Assembly (NCBI GenBank): GCA_964542475.1
Contig: CAZIUL010000020.1
Location: 1 to 64,000 of the forward strand
Direction of reading: 5' to 3'
From: CAZIUL01 sp964542475
GTDB taxonomy: Bacteria; Planctomycetota; B15-G4; CAYZWU01
DNA: 64,000 nt
Position 1 is the first letter of the stretch; each line of letters opens with the position of its first letter. The translations under genes were made by a program, and so were the position numbers. Shown here one piece after another: positions 49,837 through 59,213 of the stretch. The notes under the pieces are model-generated. The model searched no databases, was not told the origin of the DNA, and saw only the letters and a list, made by a program, of their open reading frames with translations.

Positions 49837-51621
49837 CTATGGCATCTCAACCGCCGCGGCAGCGCCGTTCTTTCCGGAAAAGAACAGGTATGTGTGTTTT
49901 TCCGGTTTCAGTGCCCGCATCTCGTCAACGGTCACGATCGGCCAGAGCTTTTTCATGTCGAAATCAAAGCTCTCCTCCCGCGCCCCTTCGGGTCTTGGCT
50001 TCCCTACGAGCGCGCCCTTGTCGAGGATCCGGTTGTGCTGCGGGTCGGTTGTGATGCAGTTGACATCGAGCGCGTCCGTAAACACCGCGCTCTCGGAAGT
50101 CACGGACCTTCTCGAATAGATGTAACGCAAGAGCTCCCTCATGTGCCTCGACAGATCCGCCAATCCCTTCGTCGCAAAAAGCCCGGCAGCGCTCTCCTCG
50201 AACAGATCAGCCAAACGATCGAGCAGCTCTTCATCCACCCTGTTGCTGTGCAGCTCTGAGAGGCTTTCGTGAAGCCCGGCGTTGTACGCGTGCCACGCCC
50301 ACATCTCGATCAGATCGCCGGCCGGAACCCCTGTAAGCTTCGAAAGCCGGTAAAAAATCGGCTGCATCTGCCTGTTCCAGTCCGTCATCGCCTTTCCGAT
50401 CATTACCTGATCCGCGGGAAAGGTGGAGTTGGACACGATCTCGTGGCTGGAGCCTGCCCCGCCCTCCTCGATCCCGAACCGCTTCGCTTCCGTGTGAAGC
50501 ATCGTTCGAGGCAGAACCTCCAGGTTGAACGCAAAAACATTAGTGGGCTCCTTTGAATAGACCCAGCTTAGCGACTCCTTGAAGCTCTCGAGGTCATCCC
50601 CCGGTAGACCCATTATGATCTCGAGTCCGAGAAGGCAGCTCTTGTTCACCGCTAGCCGGTCGAGAAGGGCTCCGATCCGGTCGGGGTCCCATTTCCTGTT
50701 TATGTTCTCCATTGCCTTGTGGCTCAAGGTCTGGAGCCCCAGCCCGAGATAGGTGAGCCGGGTTTTGCCGACCGCTTCGACAAAAGCCTCGTCCAGCAGG
50801 TTCGGGTGCGCTTCGATCCACAGCGCAGCATCAAGCGATATCTCCGCCATCCGGTCGAGCAGACGCTTCGCCCGCTTCCTGTCGAGGTTGAACGTGGAGT
50901 CCACGCAAAAAACCTTTTCAGCCCCGTGGGCCTTGAAAAAATCGAGCTCAGCTTCCGCCCTGGACAGGGAAAACGCGGCAACGGGGCGGTTCCCCCCGTA
51001 GTCACAGTATGCGCACTTGAACGGGCATCCCCTGGTGGTCTGGAAATAAACACCGCCCTGAACCTCGTCCACGCCGAGAACATTGCTCAGGTATGGAGAT
51101 TCGTAACAATCGAGATCCTTTGCGGGCATCCTGGTCTTCGAGAGAAAAGGGCTGCCGTCATCCTTTCGGACAGCGATCCCGGGCACATTCCCGGGCTTCC
51201 CGTCTTTCAGCAGCTCGTGCAGGATCCCGCGGAAATTCTCCTCTCCCTCCCCCACCGACACAAAATCCACACCCGGATTCTCCCGAAGCACTTCCTCGTA
51301 GTGGTAATCGACCTCGGGGCCGCCGAGAAAAACGAGCTGGCCCGGTGTGATCCTCTTGAGCTGCTTCACGATATCGAGAACCCGTGGCGTGTTCCACACG
51401 TAGCATCCGAAGCAAACCAGGTCCGGGCCTTCCGCCGCAACCTCTTCCGCTATCTGCGCCGCCTCTTTAATGCGTGTGTCGTAATATTGGTGATCGATGC
51501 GCAACCGGTCCGAAAGCTCTTTGTCAGCGAGGGCATGCGCATGGATGTAGCCCAGCCCCAGGAACTTCCTGTGGAAGGTGAAGGGCGTTGGATACGAGGC
51601 TGATGCAAGGAGGACCTTCAT
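49837..51621 (-). CDS. B12-binding radical SAM protein with DUF4080-type C-terminus
   Basis: 594 aa. N-terminal B12-binding-like domain (PDLVCFGCYVWNT ... LVFLGGPEVDYH), radical SAM cluster TTRGCPFKCAYCDYGG (about residues 194-207), long radical SAM barrel (LTYLGLGLQTLSHKAMENINRKW; LEIIMGLPGDDLESFKESL) and a C-terminal region as in DUF4080 proteins. Catalytic role unknown. Upstream of the iorB gene and oriented the same way, with only 12 bp between them, so it is likely part of the iorAB transcript. Confidence 0.87.
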   Translation of the reverse strand: MKVLLASASYPTPFTFHRKFLGLGYIHAHALADKELSDRLRIDHQYYDTRIKEAAQIAEEVAAEGPDLVCFGCYVWNTPRVLDIVKQLKRITPGQLVFLGGPEVDYHYEEVLRENPGVDFVSVGEGEENFRGILHELLKDGKPGNVPGIAVRKDDGSPFLSKTRMPAKDLDCYESPYLSNVLGVDEVQGGVYFQTTRGCPFKCAYCDYGGNRPVAAFSLSRAEAELDFFKAHGAEKVFCVDSTFNLDRKRAKRLLDRMAEISLDAALWIEAHPNLLDEAFVEAVGKTRLTYLGLGLQTLSHKAMENINRKWDPDRIGALLDRLAVNKSCLLGLEIIMGLPGDDLESFKESLSWVYSKEPTNVFAFNLEVLPRTMLHTEAKRFGIEEGGAGSSHEIVSNSTFPADQVMIGKAMTDWNRQMQPIFYRLSKLTGVPAGDLIEMWAWHAYNAGLHESLSELHSNRVDEELLDRLADLFEESAAGLFATKGLADLSRHMRELLRYIYSRRSVTSESAVFTDALDVNCITTDPQHNRILDKGALVGKPRPEGAREESFDFDMKKLWPIVTVDEMRALKPEKHTYLFFSGKNGAAAAVEMP

Positions 51622-51633
51622 TCGCTCAAACGC

Positions 51634-52422
51634 TTAAATCGCACCCTTATCAAGGAGTTCCAATGCCCTGGCTGTGGTACCGGAGATCTTCTCCCCATCC
51701 GCTTCGGCTTTTGACGCAAGCCCGGGATGCTTCTTGAAGATCTCCTTCCACACAGGCAGCGAGTCGTCTTCTAGGTCGCGTGGATCCAGAACCGCTGCCA
51801 GGACGCGGACATCCGCGGGCAACAACCCCTTCTCCAGCGCGGCTCGGAAATACCCGCTCATACGGGCCCCGAAATCGAAAGCGTTCCTGTTCACATCAAC
51901 AGCCTTTTCCCCCTTTGATTTGAAGAGTGCGTCAACGAACTCCAGGCATGTCTCGGTGCTGAACGGCAGAAGGGGCGCAGCCGCTCCGAGCATGACCATG
52001 TTCTGCGCCTTCGCGCTGCCCGCGAGCTTCGCAAGCGCGCCCGAATCGAGAAGAACGTGCCTTTCGAGCAGTGCTATCTTTTCGTAAAGCCCGCCCGGCT
52101 CGGGGTAATCTGAAATGTTCCTGAAAGGTGTCGAGCTGGAGATTACAACGCCGTCCGGTTTCAAATATTGGACGTAACGGAGCGCCTCCAACGGATCCAC
52201 GCTCAACACGAGGTCCGCGGAGCCCTCTGCGATAAGATCGCTCCAGATCTCGTTCTTGCTGAACCGGATATGGGACTGGACAGCCCCGCCCCGCTGGGAC
52301 ATCCCGTGAACCTCCGCCTGCTTGAACCGATATCCCTCCTTCATGGCCGCGTTGTCCAGCACAAAGGCGATGGAAAGGATGCCCTGGCCGCCCACGCCCG
52401 AAACAATGATGTTCATATCCAT
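51634..52422 (-). CDS. iorB: indolepyruvate:ferredoxin oxidoreductase beta subunit
   Basis: Opens MDMNIIVSGVGGQGILSIA, the pyruvate:ferredoxin gamma-type signature of IorB, with HGMSQRGGAVQSHIRFS and DLVLSVDPLEALRYV. About 262 aa. Partner of IorA in oxidative decarboxylation of aryl pyruvates (aromatic amino acid degradation) with reduction of ferredoxin. The start at 52422 has GGAGG 5 nt upstream; the frame is open to 52455, but that would overlap iorA. Confidence 0.93.
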   Translation of the reverse strand: MDMNIIVSGVGGQGILSIAFVLDNAAMKEGYRFKQAEVHGMSQRGGAVQSHIRFSKNEIWSDLIAEGSADLVLSVDPLEALRYVQYLKPDGVVISSSTPFRNISDYPEPGGLYEKIALLERHVLLDSGALAKLAGSAKAQNMVMLGAAAPLLPFSTETCLEFVDALFKSKGEKAVDVNRNAFDFGARMSGYFRAALEKGLLPADVRVLAAVLDPRDLEDDSLPVWKEIFKKHPGLASKAEADGEKISGTTARALELLDKGAI

Positions 52423-52433
52423 CTGATCCTCCG

Positions 52434-54011
52434 TTACTTTCTGATCTGGATGCACGGCCGTGTGGGAATGATGACCGAGAGCCCGCTGTAGGCTATCTCG
52501 CTCTTGAACAGGGCCACGTTTTCCGCGTGGTGTTTCGGCAATGGATTTATCACGTGCAGATGCTCGGGATCGACCCCCGCCCCCTTCAGAAGCGAAACCA
52601 GCCCGTCTCCTGTTAGCGCGGTTTCCTGTCGGCCCGTCATCGCCGTTATCGAGTTGTCAACGATGACGAGCACCATGTTTGTGTCGTTGGCGACCGCGTC
52701 GATGAGCGGTGTTATGCCCGAGTGCGCAAAGGTTGAATCACCGAGAAGAGCCAGGCACGGGTGGATGCCCGCGGCAGCCGCCCCGTTCGCCATGCTCACG
52801 CTGGCACCCATGTCCACGCAGGAGTGAATTGCATTGTACGGGGGCAGGGCGCCGAGCGTATAACACCCGATGTCCGAGAACACCCGCGCTTCGGGGTACT
52901 CCTTCAGAATCTCGCCGATCGCCTTGTAGGTGTCGACGTGCGGGCACCCCTTGCAGAGCGCCGGCGGACGGCCGGCCAAAGGCTCGATCACGCTCGAGGC
53001 GGCGGGCAGGGGATCCAGCCCGAGCGACGCGCGAACGATCGTGGGCGTCAGTTCGCCTGTGCGCGGCAGGCTGCCGTCGAGCTTGCCGTGAACCGGTACA
53101 GGCGCCGAATCCATGAAGCCGCGAATGGAGGACTCGATGAAGGGATAACCGTCTTCGAGTATGAGAACCTCGTCGCAGAAATCGAGTAGCTTTGCGATGA
53201 GCGGGCGCGGCATGGGAAAGGTACCCGCCTTGAGAAACGAAACATCGTCGGCTCCATGGCGCGCGTTCTCCATGAAATAGTTGAAGGCCACACCGGATGC
53301 AATCACGCCGAGCTTTTTTCCTTTCAAATCGAGCCGGTTGAACGGAAGCTCCCAGAGTCTCTTCTCCACATCCGCCCACCTGTTGCAAAGCCTGGCGAAG
53401 CTTCGCCTGGCGTTCACCGGAAGAAGCGTGAAAATGCCTCGATCCTCGCTCTTCGGAAGCTCCTGCCTGGCCTGCTTTTTCTTGCCGGTGACAAGGCTCC
53501 GGCTGTGCGCAAGACGTGTGACCAGACGGATCATGATCGGAAGGCCCAGCTCCTCGGAAAGGCTGAACGCCTCGTAGGTCATGTCGTACGCTTCCTGCTG
53601 GTTGCTCGGTTCGAGGCACGGCACATGGCCGAAAGTAGAATAGTAACGGCTGTCCTGCTCGTTCTGCGAGCTGTGCATTCCCGGATCGTCCGCAACACAC
53701 ACTACCAACCCGCCGTTGACACCCGTGATGCCGGAGTTCATGAAAGGGTCAGCCGCCACGTTGAGACCCACATGCTTCATGGACACCGTGCAGCGCCTGC
53801 CGGCATAGGACATGCCCAGCGCCTCTTCGTAAGCCACCTTCTCGTTGGTGGACCATTTCGTGTAAATCCCGCTGCCCTTGGGCTTTCGCGCCATGACATA
53901 CTCGAAGATCTCGGTGGCAGGGGTTCCCGGGTATGAAAAAGCGCCGCTGATTCCCGCGTCGATCGCAGCCTGCGCCACAGCCTCGTCACCCATCAAAATC
54001 ATCTGACTCAT
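52434..54011 (-). CDS. iorA: indolepyruvate:ferredoxin oxidoreductase alpha subunit, lacking the C-terminal ferredoxin domain
   Basis: 525 aa. Pyrimidine-binding N-terminal domain (GDEAVAQAAIDAGISGAFSYPGTPATEI) and thiamin-diphosphate domain (LGDSTFAHSGITPLID ... VDNSITAMTGRQE). Usual IorA continues about 80-90 residues after RRPC with a 2[4Fe-4S] ferredoxin domain; here the protein ends PTRPCIQIRK, with a stop at that point. Either the ferredoxin is supplied separately or the protein is shortened. 11 bp upstream of iorB. Function otherwise as for iorB. Confidence 0.9.
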   Translation of the reverse strand: MSQMILMGDEAVAQAAIDAGISGAFSYPGTPATEIFEYVMARKPKGSGIYTKWSTNEKVAYEEALGMSYAGRRCTVSMKHVGLNVAADPFMNSGITGVNGGLVVCVADDPGMHSSQNEQDSRYYSTFGHVPCLEPSNQQEAYDMTYEAFSLSEELGLPIMIRLVTRLAHSRSLVTGKKKQARQELPKSEDRGIFTLLPVNARRSFARLCNRWADVEKRLWELPFNRLDLKGKKLGVIASGVAFNYFMENARHGADDVSFLKAGTFPMPRPLIAKLLDFCDEVLILEDGYPFIESSIRGFMDSAPVPVHGKLDGSLPRTGELTPTIVRASLGLDPLPAASSVIEPLAGRPPALCKGCPHVDTYKAIGEILKEYPEARVFSDIGCYTLGALPPYNAIHSCVDMGASVSMANGAAAAGIHPCLALLGDSTFAHSGITPLIDAVANDTNMVLVIVDNSITAMTGRQETALTGDGLVSLLKGAGVDPEHLHVINPLPKHHAENVALFKSEIAYSGLSVIIPTRPCIQIRK

Positions 54012-54073
54012 GTCTCATCCCTGTATCAAAAGTGTTGAAAAGAGATCGAAACTCCCAGTGCATGGTAATTCGG

Positions 54074-54252
54074 TAAGCCGCTTATTTCATATTCTTCGTC
54101 GCGAGGTAGCTGTAAACTGTGATGTGGCAAGGCACATGTCAGGTGACGACCGCAGGCCTGTTCTTACAGGTTGAGGATCGTCACCTGGCATGAAACGCAG
54201 CCACGGCGCAGTTTACGGTGCTGCAGCAGAAGAGGATGAAATATGCGGTTTA
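54074..54252. repeat. family A palindromic element, copy A6 (full length, 179 bp)
   Basis: Starts TAAGCCGCTTATTTCATATTC and ends AGAGGATGAAATATGCGGTTTA. The centre pair is CAGGTGACGA / TCGTCACCTG, a matching (compensatory) change from the CAGGAGACGA / TCGTCTCCTG of A2. It lies between iorA and the histidine kinase gene. Confidence 0.92.
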
Positions 54253-54354
54253 ACTTTAATCGATGTGGAAAGGGTTGTCAAGGGGAGGCAAATAAGGCTT
54301 TGGGAAAAGGAGGAGGAAGAGAAAGAAAGAAGATTATCCATCAATAACAATTGA

Positions 54355-54579
54355 CCCTAATGCGTCATTTTTTCAAACGCAAACTCGCAGCCAGGCGCGC
54401 AGGGAGGGGGTCGACGGCGAGTTCCGCAGCGTGCCGCCCAGCCTTTATCCGTCACCTTACGTGGCCGGTAGAATCGAGCATTATGGCCGGCACGCGAGGA
54501 TGTTTGAGCCCGGAGCGCCCCCTTCCTGCGCGCCTGAACCAGCTTCAACCGGAACTGTTTTTTTGACGCATTAAGGTTG
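54355..54579. repeat. family B element, copy B2 (about 225 bp)
   Basis: The left end has CCCTAATGCGTCATTTTTT and the right end TTTTTTTGACGCATTAAGG, the same inverted termini as B1 with one mismatch. The interior is unrelated to B1 and is itself a long imperfect palindrome (CAGGCGCGCAGGGAGGGGG / CCCCCTTCCTGCGCGCCTG and an inner GGCCGG pair). 102 bp downstream of A6. Confidence 0.8.
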
Positions 54580-54711
54580 GTTGCTAATAATTGTCTCAAA
54601 TAATTCCCCAAAATATGGATATGAACGCGGATTTTCAGGCCCTCGCCTGAATCAGAACCGATGAATTGTAAACCTCGATTTTTCAAAACCCTGTTTACAC
54701 GGTCACGCACA

Positions 54712-56361
54712 ATGAACGAAACATACCGCTATCGCAAGCTTCTGCACTTCGGAACCCTTCTTCTCCGCGAATCAACACCCGGAGATCTCCAGAAAAACCT
54801 GCTCGAGCTCCTGCCCGAGGTTATCGAAATCGACGCGGCCGCGCTTTTCACCCGCTCTGAAAAAGGTTTCTGGTCAGCAGAAGCCTCACCAGCGAGCGGC
54901 AAACTTCTCGACAGTCTCGGACCCAAGCTCAAACGTTACGCGGGCAAGATGAACAGCAGGCATCCGGGACAGAAAGCCATGGTCAATCCGTTGATCATCG
55001 GCCCGGCGGAAGAGAACGGCCCCACGCGCTTTCCCGTGATCGCGGCGTTTCCTCTCGTGGTAATGGGAGAGATCACAGCGTTCATCGTCGCGGCAAGGCG
55101 GTCAAGGGAATCGTTCAGCACCGACGACTTCAACAGGCTCGACAATGTGTCAGCCATCCTTTCCACCTGCATGGAGAACCAATCAGGCATAAAACGGGCC
55201 AGGCTTCACGCGGACAATCTCGAGGCACACAACCGCATTCTCGTCGAAACACTGCCTGACGGATTGGTCAGGGTGAACAACAGGTTCGAGGTGCTGGAGG
55301 CGAACAGGTACGCGAGCGAACTTCTTCAACTGAAGCCCGAAGAGATAATCGGAATGAAGTGCTTTGATACCGTTTGCAACGAAAAGCGGTCAACCTGCCC
55401 CGTGTTCAGCAGCGAACGCGACCACCTGACTTTTGAGAGCACGCTGCCCGTCCACAACGGGCAAGGCTGTAATGAAGTACATGTCCTGAAAAGCACGCGC
55501 CGCTACAGCCTGGGAGGCGAAAAGTTCGCCATCTGCACGTTCAAGGACATCTCGAAGCTCAAGCTCATGGATCAAAAGCTCAAGGACTACGCGGAGAACC
55601 TGGAAAAGAAGGTTGAAGAGCGGACAGCAGACCTCAAAGAGGCGCAGCGCCACCTGCTGCAGTCCGAAAAGCTGGCAGCCACCGGGCGCCTCGCAGCCTC
55701 CATCGCCCACGAAATCAACAGCCCGGTCTACGGAATCAAGGGATGCCTGCAGTCCATCCGCGACGAGCTTTCCCTGGATGCGGATTTGCGAGGATTCGTG
55801 GATCTTTCCCTCGAGGAAACGGACAGGATCTCGGACCTGATAAGAAAGATGCAGAACCTGAACCGCGTGTCGGACGGAAAACGCTCCGTTCAGGACATCA
55901 AATCGGTTCTCAAGGATATGCTCGTTCTCTGCAACCCGTATCTCCAGGAAAAAAGAATATCGCTCCAGACCAGCTTCGACCGGAAGATGTATCGCGCCTT
56001 GGTCTGCGAGGATGAGATCAAACAGGTCTTCATCAACCTGATAAACAACGCGGTCGAAGCGATGCAGGACGGCGGAAAGCTCATCATCTCCACGCGAATG
56101 CGCGGGGCAACCATGGAGATCGCTTTCGAGGACTCGGGGTGCGGCATGTCAACAGAGGTGAAAAAAAGGGTGTTCGACGCTTTCTTCACGACCAAGTCCG
56201 CTGTGAAAGGCGTTGGGCTCGGCCTGCCAATGTGCTGGGGAATAGTTCGCAGGCACGGCGGAAACATCCTGGTGGACAGCAAACCCGGCAAAGGCTCCAC
56301 CTTTGTCGTGATCCTGCCCGCGGCAGGGAAAACCCGCGAAAAAATTCCTCACAAAGTGTAA
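54712..56361 (+). CDS. soluble sensor histidine kinase (GAF-PAS-HisKA-HATPase)
   Basis: From the N-terminus: a GAF-like region (about residues 20-165), a PAS domain (about 185-300, ILVETLPDGLVRVNNRFEVLEANRYA), a short coiled coil (LKDYAENLEKKVEERTADLKEA), HisKA with the phosphorylated His333 in SIAHEINSPVYGIKG, and HATPase with N box INLINNAVEAM, G1 DSGCGMS and G2 GVGLGLPMCWGI. No membrane span, so it senses an internal signal. No response-regulator gene follows. The ATG at 54661 is an alternative start; neither has a strong ribosome-binding site. The preceding spacer is filled by A6 and B2. Confidence 0.9.
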   Translation: MNETYRYRKLLHFGTLLLRESTPGDLQKNLLELLPEVIEIDAAALFTRSEKGFWSAEASPASGKLLDSLGPKLKRYAGKMNSRHPGQKAMVNPLIIGPAEENGPTRFPVIAAFPLVVMGEITAFIVAARRSRESFSTDDFNRLDNVSAILSTCMENQSGIKRARLHADNLEAHNRILVETLPDGLVRVNNRFEVLEANRYASELLQLKPEEIIGMKCFDTVCNEKRSTCPVFSSERDHLTFESTLPVHNGQGCNEVHVLKSTRRYSLGGEKFAICTFKDISKLKLMDQKLKDYAENLEKKVEERTADLKEAQRHLLQSEKLAATGRLAASIAHEINSPVYGIKGCLQSIRDELSLDADLRGFVDLSLEETDRISDLIRKMQNLNRVSDGKRSVQDIKSVLKDMLVLCNPYLQEKRISLQTSFDRKMYRALVCEDEIKQVFINLINNAVEAMQDGGKLIISTRMRGATMEIAFEDSGCGMSTEVKKRVFDAFFTTKSAVKGVGLGLPMCWGIVRRHGGNILVDSKPGKGSTFVVILPAAGKTREKIPHKV

Positions 56362-56415
56362 AATAAACAAGCCATGCGAACATACGGAGAGCGCTCGGTT
56401 TGAAAGGATCGGTCC

Positions 56416-57246
56416 ATGAATCCGGATAAAGAAGCTGCGCATCCGAGCCGCGGCACATCTCCCCTGCCGCTGAAGGCGATCATAGGAGTTTTACACCTGA
56501 ACCCTCTGCCGGGCAGCCCAGGCTACCCGGGCGCAGGCGGCCTTGAAGCGGCAAAAGAAGCTGTGCTCGCGGATGCCGGTGCCCTGGAGCAGGGAGGAGT
56601 GGACGCGCTTCTGCTGGAAAACTACGGAGACACGCCGTTTTTACCAGGCCGGGTCGAGCCGCACACGGTGGCGCTCATGTCCGTGATCCTGAAGGAGATC
56701 TCGACCAGGAGCAGCCTCCCGCTCGGGGTAAACGTGCTCAGAAACGATGCTTATGCCGCGCTCGGCATCGCCCTGGCAACAGAAGCCTCCTTCATGAGGG
56801 TCAACGTGCTCACCGGCGCATGCACAACGGACCAGGGCATCATCCACGGCGAGGCGCACAAGGTGCTCAGGTACAGAAAAAGCTTGAACTCGAGCACTGC
56901 GATACTCGCGGATGTGCACGTGAAACACGGCCGTCCGCTTGCCGCGGGCGAAAGCATCGAAGAAGCGGCGAGGGATGCTTTTTACAGGGGACATGCCGAC
57001 GGCCTGATCGTAACAGGCCCGGCGACCGGCACAGCCATCGACCTCAATGATATAGACAAGGTCAAGTCCGCGGTCATTGAAGCGCCGGTTTTTGCGGGAA
57101 GCGGTGTGTGCGAGAAGAACGTCAAAGAGATCCTCGCGCTGGCTGACGGAGTCATCGTTGGAACGTCGCTCGAGCGAGAAGGCAAAACAGGTGCGCCGGT
57201 GGATATCAGCCGGGTCGAAAAGCTCGTTCGCGCGGCACGCGACTAA
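56416..57246 (+). CDS. BtpA/SgcQ-family TIM-barrel protein
   Basis: 276 aa with the family's motifs: IIGVLHLNPLPGSPGY, VDALLLENYGDTPF, GVNVLRNDAYAALGIA, FMRVNVLTGACTTDQGIIHG, ADVHVKHGRPLA, DGLIVTGPATGTAIDL and VFAGSGVCEKNV. BtpA is needed for photosystem I in cyanobacteria; non-photosynthetic homologues (SgcQ type) probably act on nucleosides or sugars, which is the likelier role here. The stop TAA is the first triplet of half-repeat A7. Confidence 0.9.
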   Translation: MNPDKEAAHPSRGTSPLPLKAIIGVLHLNPLPGSPGYPGAGGLEAAKEAVLADAGALEQGGVDALLLENYGDTPFLPGRVEPHTVALMSVILKEISTRSSLPLGVNVLRNDAYAALGIALATEASFMRVNVLTGACTTDQGIIHGEAHKVLRYRKSLNSSTAILADVHVKHGRPLAAGESIEEAARDAFYRGHADGLIVTGPATGTAIDLNDIDKVKSAVIEAPVFAGSGVCEKNVKEILALADGVIVGTSLEREGKTGAPVDISRVEKLVRAARD

Positions 57247-57302
57247 CCCGCATATTTCATCCTCTTCAGCTGCGGCACCGTAACCTGCACTGTGGCTGCG
57301 TT
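57244..57302. repeat. family A half copy, A7
   Basis: TAACCCGCATATTTCATCC ... CTGCGGCACCGTAACCTGCACTGTGGCTGCGTT matches the left third of A3; the rest is missing. It fills the whole spacer between the convergent BtpA-family and DUF3857 genes. Confidence 0.85.
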
Positions 57303-57307
57303 AACGC

Positions 57308-59194
57308 TCACTCCTGTTTCGCCGCAACAAGCACGATGCGCCTGGTATCAGGCGATTCCCACTCGATCACGAGCTTCCTGAACGCTTCGTACTCGTCCGG
57401 CGGTATGCAGCGCTTCACAGACAGAGCCCTTCTAATGTGAAGCACTCCCTGATCTTCCCACGCTCTCGACAGCATGCTGCCGGCCGGGCTGCTGAACTCC
57501 ATGGGAGGAGGCAGCTCAGCCACTGAAATCGATTCGGGCAGATCAATGGCAACGCTCAGATCTTCGCTCACGCCGCGCGGCATTTCCAGCGGGGTGGTCC
57601 GCGTGTAAAGAGCCACGGGAACATTCATCTCCATCAGACCGCCCGGGCATCCGGGCGCCTCGTACACGAAAAAGTCGCCTTCCTTCTTCAGGGGAGACGA
57701 GGATCGCGCCCTGGCCTTGAGGATCGACCTCTTCTCCCCGAGGAGCACAATCCCTGTCTCGCTGAGGTCAGCCCCGGAAAGAAGCTTTTTGAAACAGCGC
57801 CCGGCCCAGCCCTCGAAACCGCGTGCCAGCTCGACGTTTTCGTTCAAAGAGCCCTCCACCTCAACATGCAGCCCGCCGCTCAATGTGTGCTTGCTCTTGT
57901 CAAGGGCAAGACTGAGCTCAGCCCTTACCTTGTTCTTTGCATGGCCCTGCGCCTCGACCGGCAGGAGCTGGTTGTTGAGAAGGGACGGCCTGAACAGCGT
58001 GCGGCCGGCCAGCCTGTCATTCTTTGTACCGCTCACTATCCGGTTCGTGCTCAGCAGGAGCGGTTCTTCATAAAGGAGCGGCTCGCTGAGCTTCTTGCGC
58101 AGGGAACACAACACCCTGCACTCGCTGAACTGCAGCCAGGATGGGACATCCCTGGCGACCTCCCGGTGCCTGGACACGAGCACGGGCTCAGCGAAAAACC
58201 CGGCGCTCCTGAGCATGACCACCAGAAGGCAGGCCTTGTCAAGACGGCTGCCAACGCTGTGCTGAAAGACATCCTCCGCCCTGAGAACGGAGTAGCCCGT
58301 ATGCTCCGGCTGCACATCCGCGAGCGCCACTCCCCCGTTCACAAAGCTGTTGATCGCGAACACCCGCTCCAGCGAACCGGTCTTTTCCGAGAGGACCTCC
58401 TTCAGCTTTTTCTCGCACTCCTCGTCGAGCCATGCGGCAGCCGTGAAACGCCTGTTCAGGCTCCTGGCGGCATCGGTCCATGACGAACAGGTGGAAAAAA
58501 CGAGCAGGGGCTTGTAATCCGCGGGGCTGCGCGCCATCGGCTCGGGAAGCGTTGCGGGCATGGCGCTCAGCTCCCAGGTGTAGGAAGTAAACCCGTCCAG
58601 CTTCGCGATAACGGGTTCGATGCCGCCGCTGTTCAACATGCCGTGGTTCAGCTCCACATTCTTTGGAACCTTCACAACAACGGTTTTCTTTTCCACAGGG
58701 TGAACCGAGGAGAACAGCTCCTCACCCATCAGGTACGGGAAAAACCCCGGCTTCGACCGCACCTCGTGGTCAAGGTGAATCACTGCGCCGACCTCGAGAC
58801 CGAGGTGCGTGATGACTGTCTCGCGAAGGTAATTGTATGGTGGCGCGTTCCTGCAAAAGCCGGGAAGCAGCTCGTTGATCGCGTTTGGCGTGCACGGGAC
58901 TTCTTTTCCATCAGCCATGACGGTGACCGCGCGGTTTATCTTCAGCTCCTGAAATCGCGGGTCGTGCACCAGGAAGCTTTCTCCCAGCAGCCTGTTGAAC
59001 GCGTAATGGGTCAGGAGCTTCACCCTGTGTTCGTGTCGGTGCAGGGTCGAGCCGTCCTCGAACAGCGTGTACTCGTCGAGCACATCCAGGTATACGGCGT
59101 CAGCTTTTTGCAGAGCAGCATCCCCGGCAAAAGCGCACGGAAAAAGAGCCGCTGACAGAAACAGCACAGCGCATGCAATCGATCTTGATTTCAT
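57308..59194 (-). CDS. DUF3857/transglutaminase-like protein, catalytic residues lost
   Basis: About 628 aa with a signal peptide (CAVLFLSAALFPCAFA). Begins like DUF3857 proteins (DAVYLDVLDEYTLFEDGSTLHRHEHRVKLL). The transglutaminase-like region GSRLDKACLLVVMLRSAGFFAEP aligns with the GVCKDKAGMLITMLRAAGFESYP of the next gene, but the catalytic Cys is Arg317, the His position is Glu (QFSECRVL) and no Asp motif is found. It should not be an enzyme of this type. Start at 59194 places the signal peptide at the N-terminus. Probably a periplasmic binding or structural partner of its active neighbour, which lies 19 bp upstream on the same strand. Confidence 0.85.
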   Translation of the reverse strand: MKSRSIACAVLFLSAALFPCAFAGDAALQKADAVYLDVLDEYTLFEDGSTLHRHEHRVKLLTHYAFNRLLGESFLVHDPRFQELKINRAVTVMADGKEVPCTPNAINELLPGFCRNAPPYNYLRETVITHLGLEVGAVIHLDHEVRSKPGFFPYLMGEELFSSVHPVEKKTVVVKVPKNVELNHGMLNSGGIEPVIAKLDGFTSYTWELSAMPATLPEPMARSPADYKPLLVFSTCSSWTDAARSLNRRFTAAAWLDEECEKKLKEVLSEKTGSLERVFAINSFVNGGVALADVQPEHTGYSVLRAEDVFQHSVGSRLDKACLLVVMLRSAGFFAEPVLVSRHREVARDVPSWLQFSECRVLCSLRKKLSEPLLYEEPLLLSTNRIVSGTKNDRLAGRTLFRPSLLNNQLLPVEAQGHAKNKVRAELSLALDKSKHTLSGGLHVEVEGSLNENVELARGFEGWAGRCFKKLLSGADLSETGIVLLGEKRSILKARARSSSPLKKEGDFFVYEAPGCPGGLMEMNVPVALYTRTTPLEMPRGVSEDLSVAIDLPESISVAELPPPMEFSSPAGSMLSRAWEDQGVLHIRRALSVKRCIPPDEYEAFRKLVIEWESPDTRRIVLVAAKQE

Positions 59195-59213
59195 CTCTAA
59201 ATCACTCCGTGAA

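Noticed and set aside
54351..54710. Open frames of 71 and 117 codons on both strands inside element B2
   Set aside because: They follow from the GC-rich palindrome; the element is non-coding and neither product looks like a protein domain.
10377..57302. Family A copies as a CRISPR array
   Set aside because: Copies are dispersed over 57 kb, 178 bp long and palindromic, with no regular spacers or cas genes.
57244..57310. Transcription terminator in the BtpA/DUF3857 spacer
   Set aside because: Only half of family A is present, so no complete hairpin and no T-run can form.
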